Of a DNA stretch of 64,000 bases, positions 1-9,155 are shown piece by piece. Position numbers and translations under genes: made by a program. The notes beneath the pieces were generated by a model. That model saw only the letters and a program-made list of their open reading frames with translations, was not told the origin of the DNA and did no database searches. The stretch is from Roseiarcus sp963823165. GTDB lineage: Bacteria; Pseudomonadota; Alphaproteobacteria; Rhizobiales; Beijerinckiaceae. Numbering within the stretch: the first letter of the stretch is position 1; every line of letters starts with the position of its first letter. The DNA is taken from NCBI GenBank assembly GCA_963823165.1, contig CAWGKV010000024.1, positions 62,001-126,000 on the forward strand, given 5' to 3'.

Positions 1-2259
1 GACGACGACGGAACCTTCGCCATTTGGGCCTACGGGGCCCACAAGCTGCCGGTCTGCCCGCTGACCTATCCGCTGATCCTCGGCCACGACAGCGCGGCGC
101 TCGACCGCATGTCGGACCGGTTCCTCGACCTGCCGAACTGGCGCCCGCAGACCGCCGAACGGGCGCTCGGCCTCAAGGCCGAGCTGGCGGAGGTCGCGCG
201 GAGCGACGGCGAAACGCGGCGCGAGTTCGACGAGCGCGTCGCCGGGTTCAACCGGGACTGGCGCGAGATGGACCGGCTGATTTCGGCGCAGTACTGGCGC
301 GTCGCGTTCTTCCGCGTCGCCGAGGACGAAATCAACTACCGCCGCTTCTTCAACATCAACGATCTCGCAGGCCTGCGGATGGAGCTCGCGCCGGTGTTCG
401 CGCATGCGCACGCCCGCGTGTTGCGCATGCTGGAGGCGGGCGAGATCGAGGGTCTCAGGATCGATCACGTCGATGGCCTGTTCGACCCGAAATTCTATCT
501 GAAGGCGCTGCGCGAGCGAGGCGAGCAGCCCTTCTATCTCGTGGTCGAGAAGATCCTGGCGCCGCACGAACGCCTCCGCGCCGACTGGCCGGTCGAAGGC
601 ACGACCGGATACGATTACCTGAACCTGTCGCTCGGCCTGCTCGTCGATCCGTCCGCCGAGGGCGCGTTCTCCGAGACCTATCGCGCCTTCGCCCGCGCGG
701 GCGAACCTTTCGAAGAGATCGCCCTCGAGTCCAAGCTCAGGATCATGGACAACGAGATGGCGAGCGAACTCGGGGCGCTCGGCCGAGCCGCGGCGCGGCT
801 CGCCCATAAAAGCCCGATGACCGCGGACCTCACCCGCGCGGTGCTCACGCGCGCGATCAAGGCGATCGTCGCCTGCTTTCCGGTCTACCGCACCTATGTC
901 GACCTCTCCGGCGCGCTCGCCGAAGCCGACCGCCGCGACATCGCCTGGGCGATCGCGCGCGCGCGCCGGTTCGATCCGGACGTCCACGCCTCGGCGTTCG
1001 ATTTTCTCGAGAGCGTGCTGACCGGGGAGATCAAGGCGTCAGCCGCGAGAGAGATCGGCCGAACGGCGGCTCTGCGCTTCGCAATGAAGCTGCAGCAGTT
1101 TTCCGGGCCGGTGATGGCGAAGGGCGTCGAGGACACCGCCTTCTACCGCTACAACCGCTTCCTCGCCCTGAACGAAGTCGGCGGCGCGCCGGAGAGATTC
1201 GGGATCGCGCCGCCGCTCTTCCACAAGGCGATCGCGCAGCGGGCGGAGGATTGGCCGCACGCGATGCTGGCGACCGCCACGCACGACACGAAGCGCGGCG
1301 AGGACGCGCGCGCCCGGCTCGCCGTGCTCTCCGAGGTTCCGGATGAATGGCGGCGCCAGGTCTCGGGCTGGAGCCGGCTTCTTCGGGCGAGACTCGGCGA
1401 CGTCGAAGGAAGCGCGCCGCCTGCCCGCGATGACGAATACATGTTCTATCAGATGCTGGTCGGCTCCTGGCCGATGGAGTTGCTCGAGGCGCCGACGGCA
1501 GAGGGGCTGGAGGCCTACCGGGGCCGCATTCAGGCCGCGCTGGAAAAGGCGTTGCGGGAGGGCAAGCAGCGCTCGAACTGGGCCGCGCCCAATCTTGAAT
1601 ACGAGGCGGCGATGCTCGCCTTCGCCGCGGAGGCGCTGCGGCCGGAGGGCGGCTTCCTGACGAGCTTCCTGCCGTTCGTCGAGCGCATCGCCCGGCTCGG
1701 CGTGCAGAACAGCCTCGTCCAGACGGCGCTGAAGCTTACGGCGCCCGGCGTCCCCGACATCTACCAAGGCTGCGAATTGTGGGACCTGAGCCTCGTCGAT
1801 CCGGACAACCGCCGCGCGGTCGACTACCGCGAGCGCGAGGCGGCGCTGGCTGCGCTCGCGCAGCGGCTCGAGGTCGAAGAGGAGCGTGCGGCGTTGCTCG
1901 AGTCGCTGCTTGCGACGTGGCGTGACGGGCGGATCAAGCTCGGGGTGACTGCGCTTCTGCTCGCCATTCGGCGCGAATACGCCGAGCTTTTCGCGGCGGG
2001 CGGTTATCTTGCGGTCGAGACGAACGGCGAAGACGCAAACTGGGCGTTCGGTTTCGTACGCGCCGCCGGTGGTCGCCGCCTCGCGATGCTGGCGGCGCGG
2101 TTGCCCGGCAAGCGGGAAGAGAAGCCAGAGTGGCGGGCGCGCGCGCATATGCCGGAAGGCGAATGGTTCGATCTCATTCGCGCGCGGCCTTTTGACGCCG
2201 ACGCGCCTTTGCGAGACTGGTTCGGCCCTTTGCCGTTCGCGGTGCTGAGCCAGCGCTGA
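1..2259 (+). CDS. treY: Malto-oligosyltrehalose synthase, 5'-truncated by window edge
   Basis: The frame is open from base 1, so the N-terminus lies outside the window; 752 residues are visible. TreY rearranges the reducing-end alpha-1,4 bond of maltodextrins to alpha-1,1, and TreZ then releases trehalose in the cytoplasm. Seen directly: LRIDHVDGL at about residue 152 (GH13 region II with the nucleophile Asp), VVEKIL at about 181 (acid/base Glu), the TreY-typical GVEDTAFYRYNRF at about 376, and THDTKRGED at about 427 (region IV). The C-terminal part has the usual GVPDIYQGCELW stretch. treZ is probably upstream, outside the window, and a GlgX/TreX-type debranching enzyme lies close by on the other strand. 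The assignment is secure; only the start is missing. Confidence 0.95.
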   Translation, partial: DDDGTFAIWAYGAHKLPVCPLTYPLILGHDSAALDRMSDRFLDLPNWRPQTAERALGLKAELAEVARSDGETRREFDERVAGFNRDWREMDRLISAQYWRVAFFRVAEDEINYRRFFNINDLAGLRMELAPVFAHAHARVLRMLEAGEIEGLRIDHVDGLFDPKFYLKALRERGEQPFYLVVEKILAPHERLRADWPVEGTTGYDYLNLSLGLLVDPSAEGAFSETYRAFARAGEPFEEIALESKLRIMDNEMASELGALGRAAARLAHKSPMTADLTRAVLTRAIKAIVACFPVYRTYVDLSGALAEADRRDIAWAIARARRFDPDVHASAFDFLESVLTGEIKASAAREIGRTAALRFAMKLQQFSGPVMAKGVEDTAFYRYNRFLALNEVGGAPERFGIAPPLFHKAIAQRAEDWPHAMLATATHDTKRGEDARARLAVLSEVPDEWRRQVSGWSRLLRARLGDVEGSAPPARDDEYMFYQMLVGSWPMELLEAPTAEGLEAYRGRIQAALEKALREGKQRSNWAAPNLEYEAAMLAFAAEALRPEGGFLTSFLPFVERIARLGVQNSLVQTALKLTAPGVPDIYQGCELWDLSLVDPDNRRAVDYREREAALAALAQRLEVEEERAALLESLLATWRDGRIKLGVTALLLAIRREYAELFAAGGYLAVETNGEDANWAFGFVRAAGGRRLAMLAARLPGKREEKPEWRARAHMPEGEWFDLIRARPFDADAPLRDWFGPLPFAVLSQR

Positions 2260-2328
2260 CGCCTGACAGTCATTGCGAGCGAAGCGAACCCCATCCGGAC
2301 CGCCGCCCCCGACAATTTGCCCGATGGC

Positions 2329-3849
2329 TTACGGAGCCTCGTCGCGTTCCATGCGCACCTCGGCCTCCAGGCTCTGCAGATCGCGGAATATCGAGGCGAC
2401 GGCAAGGGTGCGCCCATCTCGCTTGAAGCGGGCGAGACAGTCCTTGCCGGCGATGCTTCCCTCGACCGCGATTTCGTCCCATCGCTCCGCATGTCCGAGG
2501 TAGTTGATCGGGATATCGTAGTGCTGGCTCCAGAAAAACGGAGCCGCCGAGAATCTCTCGCGGCCGCCCAGCATGTTGAGCGCTGCAGTTTGTCCCTGGC
2601 GCTCGGCGACAACCCAATGCTCGACCCGAATGGACTCGCCGCTGTGCGGGTCCGGCCAGCGGGCGATGTCGCCGGCGGCGAAGACGCCCGGCGCCGAGGT
2701 CTCGAGATAGGCGTCGACCACGACGCCTCGATCCACCCTGAGGCCGGCCGATTCGGCGAGCCCCACTCGCGGGCGCACCCCGAGGCCGGCCACCACGAGG
2801 TCGGCCTCGATGACGCTGCCGTCCGACAGCCGGACTTGCTTGCCGTCGATCGCGCTCGCAGTGGTCTCGAGATGGAAGACCACGCCGTGGTCTTGGTGGA
2901 GAGCGCGAATGAAGTCGCCGAAATCGGGCCCAAGAATGCGCTCCATCGGACGCCGTTCCGGCGCGATGACATGGACTTCGACATTGCGCGCCCGCAAGGA
3001 GGCGGCGACCTCGAGCCCGATGAAGCTTGCGCCCAGCACCGCCGCCCGCCGCGCGTCGCCAGCTCGCTCGATGATGGCGCGGCAGTCGTCGAGCGAGCGT
3101 AGCAGGAGCACGTCGGACGCCTTCGCGCCGGAAATGGAGGGGCGAACGGGCTCGGCCCCGGTCGCGAGAAGGAGTCGATCGAAGGAGAGTCTCTCCCCGC
3201 CGGCGAGCGTGATTTCGCGCGCGCGAATATCGATCCCGGCGACGGCGGACCGGAGGCGTAGGTCGATCGCGTTGTCCGAATAGAAGCTGTCCGGCGAAAG
3301 GGGCAGCCATTCCTCCGGCGCGCCACCTGCAAGATAGTCCTTGGAAAGGCTAGGTCTGTCGACCGGCGGCGCATCGTCGCTGCTGAGCATGACGAGTTCG
3401 CCCCCGTACTGCTGTCGTCGCAGCATCTCGGCGGCGGCGAACCCGGCCGCGCCGCCGCCGACGATCACGATCCGGTTCGGCCCGGCTGACGCGGCGCGCG
3501 GTTTCGCGCTCTGCCGAGCGACCTTCTCCCGGACGAAAAGCTTTCCGTCGCGCTGTTCCACGGCCCATCTATCCAGTGGGCTGAAGGCCGGGGCGCGAAG
3601 CGCTTCCCCGCTGCGCAGATCGAAGCAGGCGTGATGCCAGGGGCAGCGGACCGCGCCATCGACCAGGAGCCCCTCGACGAGGGGGCCATGATAGTGCGTA
3701 CAGTGGGCGCCGACCGCGAACGTCTCCGATCCTTGCCGCGCCAACAGCACCGATTCGTCGCCGACATGACCGAGCAGCTTGCCGCCGTCGGGGAGGTCCT
3801 CGAGCGACACGCCTTTTGACAGATCGGGGCCAGCATGACCTTCCGCCAT
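2329..3849 (-). CDS. Rieske domain-fused NAD(P)H ferredoxin reductase (AIF-type FAD oxidoreductase)
   Basis: A 506-residue cytoplasmic flavoprotein. The N-terminal ~100 residues form a Rieske [2Fe-2S] domain with CTHYHG and CPWHHACFD supplying the two Cys and two His ligands. After a linker comes an FAD-binding pyridine nucleotide-disulfide oxidoreductase with the dinucleotide motif IVGGGAAGFAAAE and a second NAD(P)-binding motif near AAVLGASFIGLEVA. This order matches the AIFM3/Nfrl-like family, which moves electrons from NAD(P)H to an iron-sulphur centre; the physiological acceptor cannot be told from sequence. I chose the ATG at 3849 because GGAGGG lies just upstream; a TTG at 3867 would add six residues without a good ribosome site. 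It is convergent with treY. Confidence 0.88.
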   Translation of the reverse strand: MAEGHAGPDLSKGVSLEDLPDGGKLLGHVGDESVLLARQGSETFAVGAHCTHYHGPLVEGLLVDGAVRCPWHHACFDLRSGEALRAPAFSPLDRWAVEQRDGKLFVREKVARQSAKPRAASAGPNRIVIVGGGAAGFAAAEMLRRQQYGGELVMLSSDDAPPVDRPSLSKDYLAGGAPEEWLPLSPDSFYSDNAIDLRLRSAVAGIDIRAREITLAGGERLSFDRLLLATGAEPVRPSISGAKASDVLLLRSLDDCRAIIERAGDARRAAVLGASFIGLEVAASLRARNVEVHVIAPERRPMERILGPDFGDFIRALHQDHGVVFHLETTASAIDGKQVRLSDGSVIEADLVVAGLGVRPRVGLAESAGLRVDRGVVVDAYLETSAPGVFAAGDIARWPDPHSGESIRVEHWVVAERQGQTAALNMLGGRERFSAAPFFWSQHYDIPINYLGHAERWDEIAVEGSIAGKDCLARFKRDGRTLAVASIFRDLQSLEAEVRMERDEAP

Positions 3850-3916
3850 TCCGCCCTCCGCAGACAAAACGCTGGACTTGACCAGGTCGAAAGCAACGTG
3901 CCGTCAGCCTCGACCA

Positions 3917-6049
3917 TTAAAGAGACGGAGATGTGGCGGAGTGGGTCGCGATGCGTTCGAACAGCAGGAGCGACCGTCCGGTCACCTTGTATACGCCGCC
4001 GATCCTGAATTTTCGCGCCGGCAGCGCCGGATCGTTGGTGTCGATCAGCCGGTTCCAGCCGCGCGCCTCGTAACAGTAGGGCAGCTTGAATTTGACCACG
4101 TCGTGATGCGCGTTGAAGACGATCAACAGCGAGGCGTCGTGACCTCGACGCTTGATGCCGGTCGTCTGCGCGCGCCCGTCGAGAAGCATGCCGAAGCAGC
4201 GCGTCAGCTCATTGTCCCAGGTCTCAGGCGTCATTTCGGAGCCGTTGGCGTCGATCCAGGTCACGTCCTTGACGTCGATGTCCGGGTTTATCTCGCCGGT
4301 GAAGAAACGCGACCGGCGCAGTACCGGGTAGTGATTGAACAGCGCCGTCAGCCGCCGGAAAAACGCGGCGAGCGCCTGCTGCTCGTCGTCCAGCCGCCAA
4401 TCGACCCAGCTGATTTCGTTGTCCTGGCAATAGGCGTTGTTGTTGCCGTTCTGGGTGCGGCCGAATTCGTCGCCCGCCCTGATCATGGGCGTGCCCTGGG
4501 ACAGGACGAGCGTCGCGAGAAAATTGCGCATCTGGCGCCAGCGAAGGGCGTTGATCTCGGGATCGTCGGTCGGCCCCTCGACGCCGCAGTTCCATGAGCG
4601 GTTGTCGGAGTGGCCGTCGCGGTTCTCTTCCCCGTTCGCCTCGTTGTGTTTGTCGTTGTAACTGACGAGATCGCGCAGGGTGAATCCATCGTGCGCGGTG
4701 ACGAAATTCACGCTCGCCCAGGCCTTCCGCCCGCGGAAGTTGAACTTGTCGGGCGAAGCGCAGAGACGCGGAGCCAGGGCCTTTGCGCTCGCCACGCCGC
4801 GCCAGTAGTCGCGCACGGTGTCGCGGAACGTGTCGTTCCACTCCGCCCAGCCCGGCGGGAAGCCGCCCACCTGATAGCCGCCGGGGCCGCAGTCCCAGGG
4901 CTCCGCGATGAGCTTGACCTCGGCCAGAAGCGGATCCTGCCCGACCGCCTTCAGGAAGCCGCTCTCGGTCTTGAAGCCGTCCGGCTCGCGCGCCAGGATC
5001 GTGCCGAGATCGAAACGGAATCCGTCGACCCGCATTTCGCTCACCCAATAGCGCAGGGAGTCGCAGACCATCTGAATGACCCGCGGGTGGCTGAGGTTCA
5101 GCGTGTTTCCGGTGCCCGTGTCGTTGACGTAGTAGCGCGGCTGGTCGGGAATGAGGCGGTAATAGGAGCGGTTGTCGATGCCCTTGAACGACAGGGTCGG
5201 GCCGAGCTCGTTGCCTTCGGCCGTATGGTTGTAGACGACGTCCAGGATCACCTCGAGGCCGCCGTCGTGCAGGCGCGCGATCATCTCCTTGAACTCGCGC
5301 AGCGAGTTCGGAACGTCGGCGGCGTAGCGCGGGTCGGGAGCGAAGAAACCGATCGAATTGTAGCCCCAATAGTTCTTCAAGCCCCGGTCGAGCAGGAACG
5401 AGTCGTCGATGAACGTATGGACGGGCAAGAGCTCGACGGTGGTGACGCCGAGCGACCGGATGTAGTCGACGACCGGCTTCGACCCGAGCCCGGCGTAGAA
5501 GCCGCGCAACCCCTCGTCCACCTCGGCATGCAGCTTGGTGAAACCTTTGACGTGGGTCTCGTAGATGATCGTGTGGTCCCAGGGGACGCTGCGCCTTCGA
5601 TATTCGCCGCGCCAGTCGAAGTTGGGGTCGACGACCGCGCATTTCGGCACGAAAGCCGCGCTGTCGCGCTCGTCGAAGGTCAGATCCTCTCCTTCGGCGC
5701 CGATCGTGTAGCCGAACACGGCCGGGTCCCAGACGAGCTTGCCGGCGTGGGCGCGCGCATAAGGATCGAGCAAAAGCTTGTTCGGATTGAAGCGGTGGCC
5801 TGCCTCGGGCTCGAACGGCCCGTGGGCGCGAAACCCGTAGAACGAGCCGGGGCCGACGCCGATCAGGTGGCCATGAAAGACTTCGTCGGTATATTCCGGC
5901 AGCTCGAACCGATCGATTTCGCGTCCGTTTGGCGCGTCGAAGAGGCAGACGTCGATCCGCGTCGCATGGGCGGAGAAGACCGCGAAATTGGCGCCGTCGG
6001 CGTCGGCGGTGGCGCCCAGAGGGTACGGCTTCCCCTCACTGATGCGCAT
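3917..6049 (-). CDS. glgX: Glycogen debranching enzyme GlgX/TreX family
   Basis: A 710-residue GH13 enzyme that hydrolyses alpha-1,6 branches of glycogen or limit dextrins in the cytoplasm. An N-terminal CBM48-like domain (starting PYPLGATADADGANFAVFS) is followed by the (beta/alpha)8 barrel. DGFRFDLGTIL carries the nucleophile Asp, LIAEPWDCGPGGY the acid/base Glu, and NFVTAHDGFTL the third catalytic site. The ATG at 6049 is preceded by CAGGAG at proper spacing and begins with the conserved N-terminus, whereas an in-frame start at 6106 adds a low-complexity leader. Next to treY, it most likely plays the TreX role: debranching to give linear maltodextrins for TreY/TreZ. It is divergent from the BON gene. 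Confidence 0.95.
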   Translation of the reverse strand: MRISEGKPYPLGATADADGANFAVFSAHATRIDVCLFDAPNGREIDRFELPEYTDEVFHGHLIGVGPGSFYGFRAHGPFEPEAGHRFNPNKLLLDPYARAHAGKLVWDPAVFGYTIGAEGEDLTFDERDSAAFVPKCAVVDPNFDWRGEYRRRSVPWDHTIIYETHVKGFTKLHAEVDEGLRGFYAGLGSKPVVDYIRSLGVTTVELLPVHTFIDDSFLLDRGLKNYWGYNSIGFFAPDPRYAADVPNSLREFKEMIARLHDGGLEVILDVVYNHTAEGNELGPTLSFKGIDNRSYYRLIPDQPRYYVNDTGTGNTLNLSHPRVIQMVCDSLRYWVSEMRVDGFRFDLGTILAREPDGFKTESGFLKAVGQDPLLAEVKLIAEPWDCGPGGYQVGGFPPGWAEWNDTFRDTVRDYWRGVASAKALAPRLCASPDKFNFRGRKAWASVNFVTAHDGFTLRDLVSYNDKHNEANGEENRDGHSDNRSWNCGVEGPTDDPEINALRWRQMRNFLATLVLSQGTPMIRAGDEFGRTQNGNNNAYCQDNEISWVDWRLDDEQQALAAFFRRLTALFNHYPVLRRSRFFTGEINPDIDVKDVTWIDANGSEMTPETWDNELTRCFGMLLDGRAQTTGIKRRGHDASLLIVFNAHHDVVKFKLPYCYEARGWNRLIDTNDPALPARKFRIGGVYKVTGRSLLLFERIATHSATSPSL

Positions 6050-6198
6050 GAAAGCTCCTGTCCCGTCCTGCCTCGCGCAGGAAGCCTTCCCGGCGGCTTG
6101 CGGCAACGCGGGAAAAGGTCGAACGTTCCGCCCCCCGCGCGGACTCCAATCTTGAAGCAGACGAGAAACCGCCGCGAAACTGCCCTGCTAGGAACTCG

Positions 6199-6564
6199 AT
6201 GGTCCGCTTCCGCGTTTTCTTGACCGAATCGGGGAGCCCGGGGATGGGTCGGAATTTGCACAGCCTTTTCGCGGCGACTGGCGTCTCGTCGCAAGACAGC
6301 GGGGCGAGCAGCGCCGCCGCCGACGATCTCATTCGGCTGGCGGTGTTGAACGCCCTTCATTGGGACCTCGCGGTTCCGCGCAACCGGGTGAACGTCGAAG
6401 TCGAGCGCGGGCATGTGACGCTTACCGGCACGGTCGACAGACCCTATTCGAAGTCTTGCGCGGAGCGTGACGCTCTCGACACGGCGCGGGTAACCGGGGT
6501 GACGAATGCGATCGCGGTCGAGGGCCGCGAGGCAGCCTCATCTCCGCGAAATTGCGCTTCCTGA
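6199..6564 (+). CDS. BON-domain protein (OsmY-like)
   Basis: A 121-residue protein with one BON domain in roughly residues 42-110. The family pattern is seen in RLAVLNALHWD, then VNVEVERGHVTLTGTVD, then a closing VTGVTNAIAVEG. BON domains bind phospholipid or surfaces and are common in stress-induced envelope proteins. No signal peptide is evident in the first residues. An alternative ATG at 6244 follows a purine-rich GGGGAG and would remove 15 residues. It lies divergent from glgX and upstream of the manganese catalase, fitting a stress locus. The domain call is firm; cellular role and location are inferred. Confidence 0.75.
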   Translation: MVRFRVFLTESGSPGMGRNLHSLFAATGVSSQDSGASSAAADDLIRLAVLNALHWDLAVPRNRVNVEVERGHVTLTGTVDRPYSKSCAERDALDTARVTGVTNAIAVEGREAASSPRNCAS

Positions 6565-6742
6565 TCCGCGCCGGCCATCCGCGCCCTTACGTTTGGCTCG
6601 GCTGCGAGGGAAGGCGAGAAAAAGTCAAGCTCGAAATCTCGCTGGACCAGAAATAATTGCTCCCGAGTCGGGGGAACCTGCCTCGCTGGGCCCGGGTTTT
6701 GCCGGAACGTCGGCGGGCTCTCTAACCCAAGGAAGCGCGGCC

Positions 6743-7603
6743 ATGTTCCTACATCGACCCATTCTGCAGACCGAGGTGAACGTTCAGAACCCGGATCCGG
6801 TGTTCGCGGAGAAGCTGCTCGAGCAGTACGGCGGCGGCACCGGCGAACTGACCGCGGCCCTGACCTATTGGACGCAGTCGTTCCACACCGCTGACGCCGG
6901 CATCCGCGACATGCTGCAGGATATCGGCACCGAGGAGTTCACCCATCTCGAAATCATCGCGATGCTGATCGAGCAGCATACGAAGAACGCCGGTCAGAAC
7001 GCCCAGGAAAACGCCTATAGGAGCACGCTCTTCTCCTTGCGCGGGCCCGGACCCCATCTCGTGGACTCCAAAGGAACTTATTGGGACGCGCGCTACGTCA
7101 ACGAAGGCGGCCATGTGACGCGCGATCTGCGCTCCAACGTCGCCGCCGAGGCGGGCGCGCTCGCGACCTACGAGGCGCTGCTCAAGCTCACCGACGACGA
7201 GGGCTCGAAGAAGGCGCTGCAGTTCCTCGCCACGCGCGAAGTCGCCCACACCCACATGTTCATGGAAGCGCTGAACTCGATCAACAAGCTGACCGAGCCG
7301 TTGTTCGGCGATCTGACGCCCGACAAGAGCGTCAACGTCTACTTCAACATGTCCTCGGGACCGGGAGCCGACCTGCGCGGACCGTGGAACAGCGAGCCGG
7401 CCTTCCAATATGTCGCAAACCCGCTCGAGCACGAACAGCAGCAGCATTCCGGGAAGCCCGGCAGCAACGAGATGGATATGTTGGGCAACGCGCGGACCGA
7501 CATGGCGCCGAACGGAATGGGGACCAACGCCGGACAGGGCGCCTCTCAGGGATCGAATCAAGGATCCAACGCCCCTCAGGGGTCAAACAGAAATTCTCCC
7601 TGA
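6743..7603 (+). CDS. Manganese (non-haem) catalase
   Basis: A 286-residue protein of the dimanganese catalase family, which dismutates hydrogen peroxide in the cytosol without haem. The four-helix ferritin-like core is visible: Glu and His ligands in IGTEEFTHLEIIA (about residue 68) and in AAEAGALATYEALLK plus REVAHTHMFMEAL further on. The glycine/glutamine/asparagine-rich C-terminal tail after residue ~240, with repeated QGSN units, is unstructured and typical of KatN-like proteins. The ATG at 6743 has AAGGAAG upstream and starts with the conserved MFLHRP. It is the second peroxide-removing enzyme in the window besides KatG. Confidence 0.93.
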   Translation: MFLHRPILQTEVNVQNPDPVFAEKLLEQYGGGTGELTAALTYWTQSFHTADAGIRDMLQDIGTEEFTHLEIIAMLIEQHTKNAGQNAQENAYRSTLFSLRGPGPHLVDSKGTYWDARYVNEGGHVTRDLRSNVAAEAGALATYEALLKLTDDEGSKKALQFLATREVAHTHMFMEALNSINKLTEPLFGDLTPDKSVNVYFNMSSGPGADLRGPWNSEPAFQYVANPLEHEQQQHSGKPGSNEMDMLGNARTDMAPNGMGTNAGQGASQGSNQGSNAPQGSNRNSP

Positions 7604-7665
7604 GGCGCTGACGCGAACTTAGCTCTGGGCGAACCTGTCGGTTCGCAAACGCTGGAGAGGATTCC

Positions 7666-8115
7666 ATGTCCGGTCTTGTCCTCAGTCGCCGGTCAATGCT
7701 GGAGGCGGCCGCGATGGGCGCGGGCGCTCTCGTCGCGGCGGGTTTTCCCGCCGCCACGGCGGGCGCCGTCGCGTCGGCGACCAGCGCCCGGTCCGCGATG
7801 CTCGCGGCCTGGGTTGTCGTGCGCCCGGAAGCGGGAGCGGACGTCCAATTCGCCTATCTGGACGACCGCAGCCGTCGGCGCCATGTGCTGCCGGCGGTTC
7901 GGCTGGAGGCGAGGCAAACTGCGCCCGCCGCCAGGCCCGCCTCGGCCTGGGGCCAGGCCCAGGAGGCGGCGGCGCTGGCGCAATCCCTGGCCGCCGGCAT
8001 GGCGGCGGCCGCCTGGGGCGTTCCGGCGTCGGAATGCGCGATCCAGCCTGGCAGGATCGCGCATGCCGCGAGCGGCCGCTCGATCCGTCACTGCGTCTGG
8101 CTCGAAGTCGCTTGA
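7666..8115 (+). CDS. Small Tat-signal protein with resemblance to IorB-type oxidoreductase pieces
   Basis: A 149-residue protein preceded by GGAGAGGA. The N-terminus reads SRRSMLEAAAMGAGAL, a twin-arginine-like signal followed by a hydrophobic stretch and Ala-rich cleavage region, so export by Tat is likely. The mature part is short. AAAWGVPASEC and the later HAASGRSI look like the conserved WGVPA...ASGRS segment of the large molybdopterin-binding subunit of isoquinoline 1-oxidoreductase/aldehyde dehydrogenases, and AWVVVRPE also fits that family's start. If so, it is a heavily reduced relative lacking the cofactor domains and cannot be catalytic in the same way. No partner genes are adjacent. 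The gene is probable; the relationship is tentative. Confidence 0.6.
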   Translation: MSGLVLSRRSMLEAAAMGAGALVAAGFPAATAGAVASATSARSAMLAAWVVVRPEAGADVQFAYLDDRSRRRHVLPAVRLEARQTAPAARPASAWGQAQEAAALAQSLAAGMAAAAWGVPASECAIQPGRIAHAASGRSIRHCVWLEVA

Positions 8116-8156
8116 CTCCGGCGGCGAAAGCCGTCGGACGGGCAAGGCCGAACTAA

Positions 8157-9155
8157 TTAGGCGGAGCGGACGGCGCGGCGCGCGGCGCCCGACCCCGCCA
8201 TGACGACGACCATGAGGAAGACCCCGCGCACCACCGATTGCCAGTAGGCGCTGAGGCTGATCCAGCCGAGGCCGTTCTCGAAGTTGAGCACGTTGAAGAT
8301 GAGGCCGAGCAGGAGGACGCCGGCCAAGGTCGTGGCGACCGAGCCGACGCCTCCGGTGAGGAGCGTCCCGCCGACGACGACCGCCGCAATGGAAAACAGC
8401 TCCCATCCGACCCCCTCGGCCGGCTGGCCGGCGCCGAATTGAGCCGCAAGGATGACGCCCGCGAGGCTCGCAAACACGCCGGACTGAACGTAGGTCCAGA
8501 AGATCACGCGGTCGACCGGCAGGCCCATCAGGCGCGCGGCCTCCTCGTTGCCGCCGACCGCCAACACGTAGCGGCCGAAGCTCGTGTAGTTGAGCACGAC
8601 GGAGCCATAGACATAGGCGATCCCGGCGATCCACGCTGGCGCCGGGAAGCCGAGCAAATCGCCTTGTCCGAGCCAGGTGAAATCCGTGTCGTAGGACACG
8701 GAAACTGACTGGTTATGCGCCAGCAGGAGCCCGGCGCCGCTCGCCATCAGCATACCGGAAAGGGTGGCGATGAACGGCAGGATCTTCATGCGCGCGACCA
8801 TGAAGCCGTTGACTATTCCCACCGCAACCCCGACGCCGAGGCCAGCCAACAGCCCGGGCAGAAGGCCCATCGGCGAGACAATCGCCGCAACGACGCTGGC
8901 GCAGGCCGCCGTGGTTCCGACCGACAGGTCGATGCCGGCCGTCATGATGGCGAAGCACATGCCGAGGCTCGTCAGCGCGAACATGGAATTGTAGCGCAGC
9001 ACGCTCAGCACGTTGTAGGCGCCGAGGAAATGGTCGTAGCGCAGCGCCCCGAACAGGATGAGCAGGATGAGCGCGATCAGCACGCGCTGCTGCGCGGCCC
9101 ATGCGAGACGGCTCGGCCTCGTTGCGGCGGCAAGCTTGGCGGTTTCGGCGCTCAT
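8157..9155 (-). CDS. Sugar ABC transporter permease, second of pair (YjfF-like)
   Basis: A 332-residue inner-membrane permease of the RbsC/XylH/YjfF family. About eight to ten hydrophobic segments run through it. AGIDLSVGTTAA and the later AVGGNEEAARLMGLPVDR are hallmark stretches of this family; the latter couples to the ABC ATPase. It is the last gene of a four-gene importer operon and starts with ATGA overlapping the stop of the upstream permease (9152-9155), implying translational coupling. Two non-identical permeases in one operon, as in the E. coli galactofuranose importer, suggest a heterodimeric pore. The transported sugar is not proven. Confidence 0.9.
   Translation of the reverse strand: MSAETAKLAAATRPSRLAWAAQQRVLIALILLILFGALRYDHFLGAYNVLSVLRYNSMFALTSLGMCFAIMTAGIDLSVGTTAACASVVAAIVSPMGLLPGLLAGLGVGVAVGIVNGFMVARMKILPFIATLSGMLMASGAGLLLAHNQSVSVSYDTDFTWLGQGDLLGFPAPAWIAGIAYVYGSVVLNYTSFGRYVLAVGGNEEAARLMGLPVDRVIFWTYVQSGVFASLAGVILAAQFGAGQPAEGVGWELFSIAAVVVGGTLLTGGVGSVATTLAGVLLLGLIFNVLNFENGLGWISLSAYWQSVVRGVFLMVVVMAGSGAARRAVRSA

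Noticed and set aside
26..809. Long alternative frames over treY, the importer operon, edd and pepN
   Set aside because: They are out-of-frame shadows of firmly identified genes, rich in Arg/Ala/Pro as expected in GC-rich DNA.
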